From: a virus
Length of the DNA: 32,850 bases
IMG/VR virus record: IMGVR_UViG_3300025711_000261
Coordinates: 1-32,850 of that record
Reading direction: 5' to 3' (one strand)
Shown here: in pieces, positions 30,102-32,850 of the stretch
Numbering within the stretch: position 1 is the stretch's first letter
Layout: every line of letters starts with the position of its first letter
The notes under the pieces: model-generated
Told to the model about the DNA's origin: nothing
Database searches by the model: none
What the model saw: the letters and a program-made list of their open reading frames with translations, nothing else
Translations under genes and position numbers: made by a program

Positions 30102-31308
30102 CCAGCTTGGCCGCTATCACGTTCTTTTGTAACCAGGTCGCCCAGCGCTGAAGCCCCGTTTTCTTTTCATCAAAATAGTCATAGCGGTCATAGTGCTTCG
30201 AGGCCACATCACCGAACGCATGGCCCTGGATACGGTCTTTCAACTCTTTGCTAATTTTTGCAACGCCCATCAATGTTTTGCAGGTGCGCCTGATGTCTCT
30301 CAGGGTAAACGGACCATTGAACTTGTCAGAGTGTCGACCGTAGAGCTTGGTGACAGCGCGTGACAGTGAGTTGGCATGTAGTGCGCTGCCCTCGACTTTC
30401 CCTTCAAACGGATAGGAACTGGCTGCACTAATTTCGTCCATTGCCTTCAGGCTCTCGCGCATCAGCTTGTTATAGGGCACAACATGCAGGGAGCGCTCGC
30501 CCTCGGCGCCCTTTCCTTTTTTGTTACGGATGATCAGGTGGTCTTTCAGGTACTGCCGGCGTTCGGTCGCCAAAAGTTGCTCGGGCCGCTGCCCACCGGA
30601 CGCAATCAGAAACTTGATCAGCTCCGCTGTGACCACACTAAGTTGTTCGGGCAGCAACTGCCACAAACGGGCCAGTTCCTCGGGCGACAATGCACGATCA
30701 CCAGGTTGCTCCCAATCAGCCTGCACTGGAACGCTGGCCACAGGGTTGCTCTTGAGCCCGAACTTCAGATCTGTTTTCTGGTAACTGCGAGGGTTGAATT
30801 CCTGTTCCAGGCCCATCTGGAAGGCTGCATGCAACTGCGAGCGGAGGCGGTTGCAGTAGGTCGTAATCCCGTCGCCAATCATCTTTGAAATGATGTCGCG
30901 GATCTCACCTGGGCCGATCAGCGAGACGGGCCGCGTGACCAGGTTGGGAAATGGCTCGGAAACATAGTGCTTGAACGACCACTTCACATCGTCAGCGGAA
31001 GCTGCGCCCTCGCCGGCCAACTTGGTCGTGTATGCGTCCAGTAGGTTCTGGAACGTGCCGGCCGATACCGCAATTTCCTTCTCTACGCGGCAGAGATCGC
31101 GAGCGGCGGCTAAGCCGAGCGTTGGCCAGGTACCAAGTTTACTTTTGGGCTTGGCCCCATTCACCCGCCGCTGAAAATAGAACTCCTTTGTCCCGTTCGG
31201 GCGGACCCTCAAAATCAACACGCCTTCGCCTCGGGCGCTGCGGCCGTCCGAGACCGTGTATTCCTTTTCCGCAGGTTTCATTGCCTTGATTTGTTTCTCT
31301 GTGAGCAT
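30097..31308 (-). CDS. int: Tyrosine recombinase integrase (P4-like)
   Basis: Site-specific recombinase of 403 residues. N-terminal arm-binding domain (1-80, short DUF4102-like, SDGRSARGEGVLILRVRPNG), core-binding domain (about 85-180), catalytic domain (about 205-390) with Arg241 (GGQRPEQ), a Lys in KKGKG (263-267), His275, Arg340 (RDIRRT; Arg replaces His at 337), His363 (GHAFGDVA) and nucleophile Tyr373 (KHYDRYDY). Start ATG at 31308 has no ribosome binding site; instead two 12-bp repeats lie directly upstream. Reads away from the attachment region. Convergent with alpA/AbiTii. Confidence 0.92.
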   Translation of the reverse strand: MLTEKQIKAMKPAEKEYTVSDGRSARGEGVLILRVRPNGTKEFYFQRRVNGAKPKSKLGTWPTLGLAAARDLCRVEKEIAVSAGTFQNLLDAYTTKLAGEGAASADDVKWSFKHYVSEPFPNLVTRPVSLIGPGEIRDIISKMIGDGITTYCNRLRSQLHAAFQMGLEQEFNPRSYQKTDLKFGLKSNPVASVPVQADWEQPGDRALSPEELARLWQLLPEQLSVVTAELIKFLIASGGQRPEQLLATERRQYLKDHLIIRNKKGKGAEGERSLHVVPYNKLMRESLKAMDEISAASSYPFEGKVEGSALHANSLSRAVTKLYGRHSDKFNGPFTLRDIRRTCKTLMGVAKISKELKDRIQGHAFGDVASKHYDRYDYFDEKKTGLQRWATWLQKNVIAAKLE

Positions 31309-31333
31309 CTGGGGGCCGTTACTGGGGGCCGTT
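31309..31333. repeat. Tandem CTGGGGGCCGTT, probable Int arm-type or autoregulatory sites
   Basis: Two identical 12-mers at 31309-31320 and 31322-31333 directly upstream of the int start codon. Similar GGGGGCC repeats are common next to P4-like integrase genes. Int binding here would block its own translation/transcription start. Confidence 0.6.
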
Positions 31334-31410
31334 GGCCTGAAATAAGTGGTTCATCGGTGAAACAGCATGGAATGACCTACTCTTTGCAAAGCCTTGTTCC
31401 TCCTGGCTTT

Positions 31411-31434
31411 ACGGGACATAAGCATACATCCCGT
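31411..31434. repeat. Inverted repeat in the int upstream region
   Basis: ACGGGA (31411-31416) and TCCCGT (31429-31434) in the int-tRNA gap; a CTTTGCAAAG palindrome lies about 20 bp to the left. Possibly an AlpA or Int binding site. Confidence 0.35.
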
Positions 31435-31462
31435 GACTGTATGAAACACTATCCGCCCAAGA

Positions 31463-31486
31463 TTCCCAAGCTGATAACGAGGGTTC
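31463..31486 (+). repeat. Partial tRNA-Gly-like fragment (att core candidate)
   Basis: TTCCCAAGC-N7-GAGGGTTC, identical in spacing and in all 17 defined bases to positions 31559-31582 of the complete tRNA-Gly. It corresponds to the anticodon loop through the T-arm start. The anticodon loop is a favoured crossover point of tyrosine integrases. The bases after it do not continue as tRNA. Confidence 0.55.
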
Positions 31487-31528
31487 TTATTGGACACGCC
31501 ACTTTAGTGCACCGTCGAGGCAAGAAAA

Positions 31529-31602
31529 GCGGGTATAGTTGAATGGTACAACTATTGCTTCCCAAGCAATCGGTGAGGGTTCGATTCCCTCTACCCGCTC
31601 CA
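31529..31602 (+). tRNA. tRNA-Gly(CCC)
   Basis: 74 nt, full cloverleaf by eye: acceptor GCGGGTA/TACCCGC, anticodon stem ATTGC/GCAAT around loop TTCCCAA (anticodon CCC), T-loop GGTTCGATTCC, encoded CCA end. The probable integration target or its neighbour. Confidence 0.95.
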
Positions 31603-31914
31603 CCTTCGAGCCAGTGTTTCCGGGCCTTCCAGGGGATTCCCCCTCAAGCAGAAAGTCTTAGGAAGCATCGTAGCAGTCCCTAGATTCAAGCTCCCCAGCC
31701 CCCCTAGAGTCACCAAAATTTGGTGCACCGTCGGCGCCGTCCAGAATGGCGCATCGACAGACCATAGCCCTCCTCGGGTCACCCAATAAACCCCAAAAAG
31801 CTCATTTCCGTACCAAGCCTGGATCGCCAACCAGCCCATCATCGTGCGTCCCAGAATGCCCGCTGAATGCCGTCTTGAAAGTCGACCCAGAATTTTCGAA
31901 AGGGAGTGAACGGA
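31603..31914. other. Intergenic stretch after the tRNA
   Basis: No supported gene. A minus-strand frame (31591-31950) overlaps the tRNA and has no convincing start. A short palindrome CACCAAA-A-TTTGGTG lies at 31711-31725. Probably host DNA flanking the tRNA. Confidence 0.5.
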
Positions 31915-32115
31915 ATGGCAAGCCCTCCCCCTCAAAAAACACCTGGACATCGACAGAGCTCCAAACGATCACCAGCATCTATTCCAACGTTTAGTCGTTT
32001 TCAACTCTCAGTCGCGCATCCGACCATGATCAAGATCGGGCTCCTAACCACGCTCACGCTCACGTTGGCGGTAGCGCTTTACAAACGTGGATTCGATCAA
32101 TTCTTCAATTTTTAG
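31915..32115 (+). CDS. Small membrane protein, unknown function
   Basis: Protein of 66 residues starting at the ATG at 31915 with GGGAG about 8 nt upstream. Basic, Ser/Pro-rich N-terminal half (KTPGHRQSSKRSPAS), then one hydrophobic segment (about 39-55, IKIGLLTTLTLTLAVAL) and an aromatic end (GFDQFFNF). No family recognised. Its last 72 bp overlap the 3' end of the convergent gene on the minus strand, which is unusual; one of the two ends may be an annotation artefact. Confidence 0.5.
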   Translation: MASPPPQKTPGHRQSSKRSPASIPTFSRFQLSVAHPTMIKIGLLTTLTLTLAVALYKRGFDQFFNF

Positions 32116-32850
32116 CCCAAGCCCGCAGTTTACCAACGAAGCCATAGAACTATCGGTCAGCGAAAAATCGTTGGGAATAAGGCCGATATTCTCCTCCCTG
32201 TTCTTATTAAGTTCCTCTTCAAACGCTTTCAAGAAGTCAGCCAAGCCAGGGCGGCGAGCTTCAGTTGCTGCACTTGCAGCGGAGTCACTTGAGACTGTTG
32301 CTGCATTGGCTGCATTCACACCAATCTGCGCCACCACCTTAGTTATGGACGGCCAGTATTTGAGATCATATTGATAGGTCAAGTTATCCAACTTCTTCTT
32401 CAGGTAAGACCTGAAAAGCCCATTATCCTCAGAAGCATCTTCAACGACATCCATAATGTGGTAGTAGGTATCACTACTAAAACTGGACATCTCTTTAACC
32501 TCGGTGCGCCGCGACAGCAACTCCGAAAGCAGCTCTGAAACTTTTGCTATTCGCGCATTCAATTCAGTGAGCCTCTCCCTATCCTCACGAGCTTCTTTGA
32601 TCTTTCCTGGATTCCAGGAGTACACCGTGGCGGTGAAAACATCGAAGAATGACTTCAGCGCCCTGGGTTGCTCAGCCAGCGCGGCATGCAGCTCGACGTA
32701 GGCATCAGCAAGCTCAGTGGTGCGTCCCAGCAGACCCTCGATGATTGGATTGATACTGCGCCAGGTACCGTGCTCCTCGTTATATTTGAAGTCTTCACGC
32801 AATATGTTTTCACACACCTCGATTGCAGTGGTACGAACTTTAATATCCAT
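32044..32850 (-). CDS. Coiled-coil protein of unknown function
   Basis: At least 268 residues; the ATG is on the last base of the window, so the true start may lie outside. Charged and helical, with a likely coiled coil at about 82-115 (KEAREDRERLTELNARIAKVSELLSELL split over heptads), an Ala/Ser-rich stretch at about 178-195, and an Arg/Glu-rich end (YRQRERERG). No known domain recognised. Composition differs from the phage genes. Position next to a tRNA-Gly suggests accessory DNA, but function cannot be said. Confidence 0.6.
   Translation of the reverse strand: MDIKVRTTAIEVCENILREDFKYNEEHGTWRSINPIIEGLLGRTTELADAYVELHAALAEQPRALKSFFDVFTATVYSWNPGKIKEAREDRERLTELNARIAKVSELLSELLSRRTEVKEMSSFSSDTYYHIMDVVEDASEDNGLFRSYLKKKLDNLTYQYDLKYWPSITKVVAQIGVNAANAATVSSDSAASAATEARRPGLADFLKAFEEELNKNREENIGLIPNDFSLTDSSMASLVNCGLGLKIEELIESTFVKRYRQRERERG

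Noticed and set aside
31507-31733. GTGCACCGTCG at 31507-31517 and 31723-31733 as flanking att repeats
   Set aside because: 11-bp matches are expected by chance many times in a window this size, and only 200 bp (no prophage) lies between them.
31591-31950. Minus-strand frame of 119 codons
   Set aside because: Its end overlaps the tRNA 3' end and no start signal is visible; no domain recognised.
1-32850. CRISPR array, insertion sequence or transposase
   Set aside because: No regularly spaced long repeats and no transposase motifs seen on either strand.

Overview
The window is almost entirely a tailed-phage prophage (contractile-tail, P2/HP1/K139-like) in a GC-rich gammaproteobacterium, most likely a Pseudomonas of the fluorescens type. 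The basis is protein style, a textbook LexA box and a tRNA-Gly(CCC) at the right edge. No database search was possible, so species and closest phage are inference.

Layout. Positions 1-2748 hold accessory DNA: a HEPN-like gene, an AT-rich repeat-bearing intergenic stretch, a LexA-controlled two-gene operon with a bidirectional terminator, a 33-codon gene on the minus strand with an elaborately structured leader, and a repeat-rich non-coding zone. Positions 2749-19940 are one tightly overlapping late operon on the minus strand. In transcription order it encodes scaffold/protease, major capsid, small terminase, head and tail completion proteins, sheath, tube, a zinc-finger protein, lysis genes (holin candidate, SAR endolysin, Rz with embedded Rz1), tail assembly chaperones with a programmed -1 frameshift, tape measure, baseplate J and I, fibre, and baseplate hub and spike. 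Positions 20102-22949 hold the divergent terminase-portal pair, followed by an Ogr-like late activator (23015-23263).

Positions 23320-24265 are the lysogeny switch: a short CI-like repressor without a peptidase domain, a mini-paralogue of its C-terminal part, and a divergent BcepMu gp16-like DNA-binding gene. The early operon runs rightward through a YmfL/CII-like regulator, small unknown genes, a large zinc finger-Toprim-P-loop primase/helicase and an AlpA-like regulator. An AbiTii abortive-infection gene sits between alpA and the convergent integrase, flanked by a 27-bp direct repeat that looks like a duplicated alpA/int junction. Positions 31309-31602 hold the integrase upstream region, a partial tRNA-Gly-like fragment and a complete tRNA-Gly(CCC). 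Beyond it lie a small membrane-protein gene and an unrecognised coiled-coil gene.

How it fits together (inference). CI holds lysogeny. Because CI has no self-cleavage domain, SOS induction may go through the LexA-controlled operon, as in coliphage 186 with Tum. The early operon replicates the phage with a primase/helicase instead of a P2-type gpA. The Ogr-like protein then turns on late genes. The AbiTii gene, the HEPN-like gene and the 33-codon gene are candidate lysogen-benefit or defence cargo.
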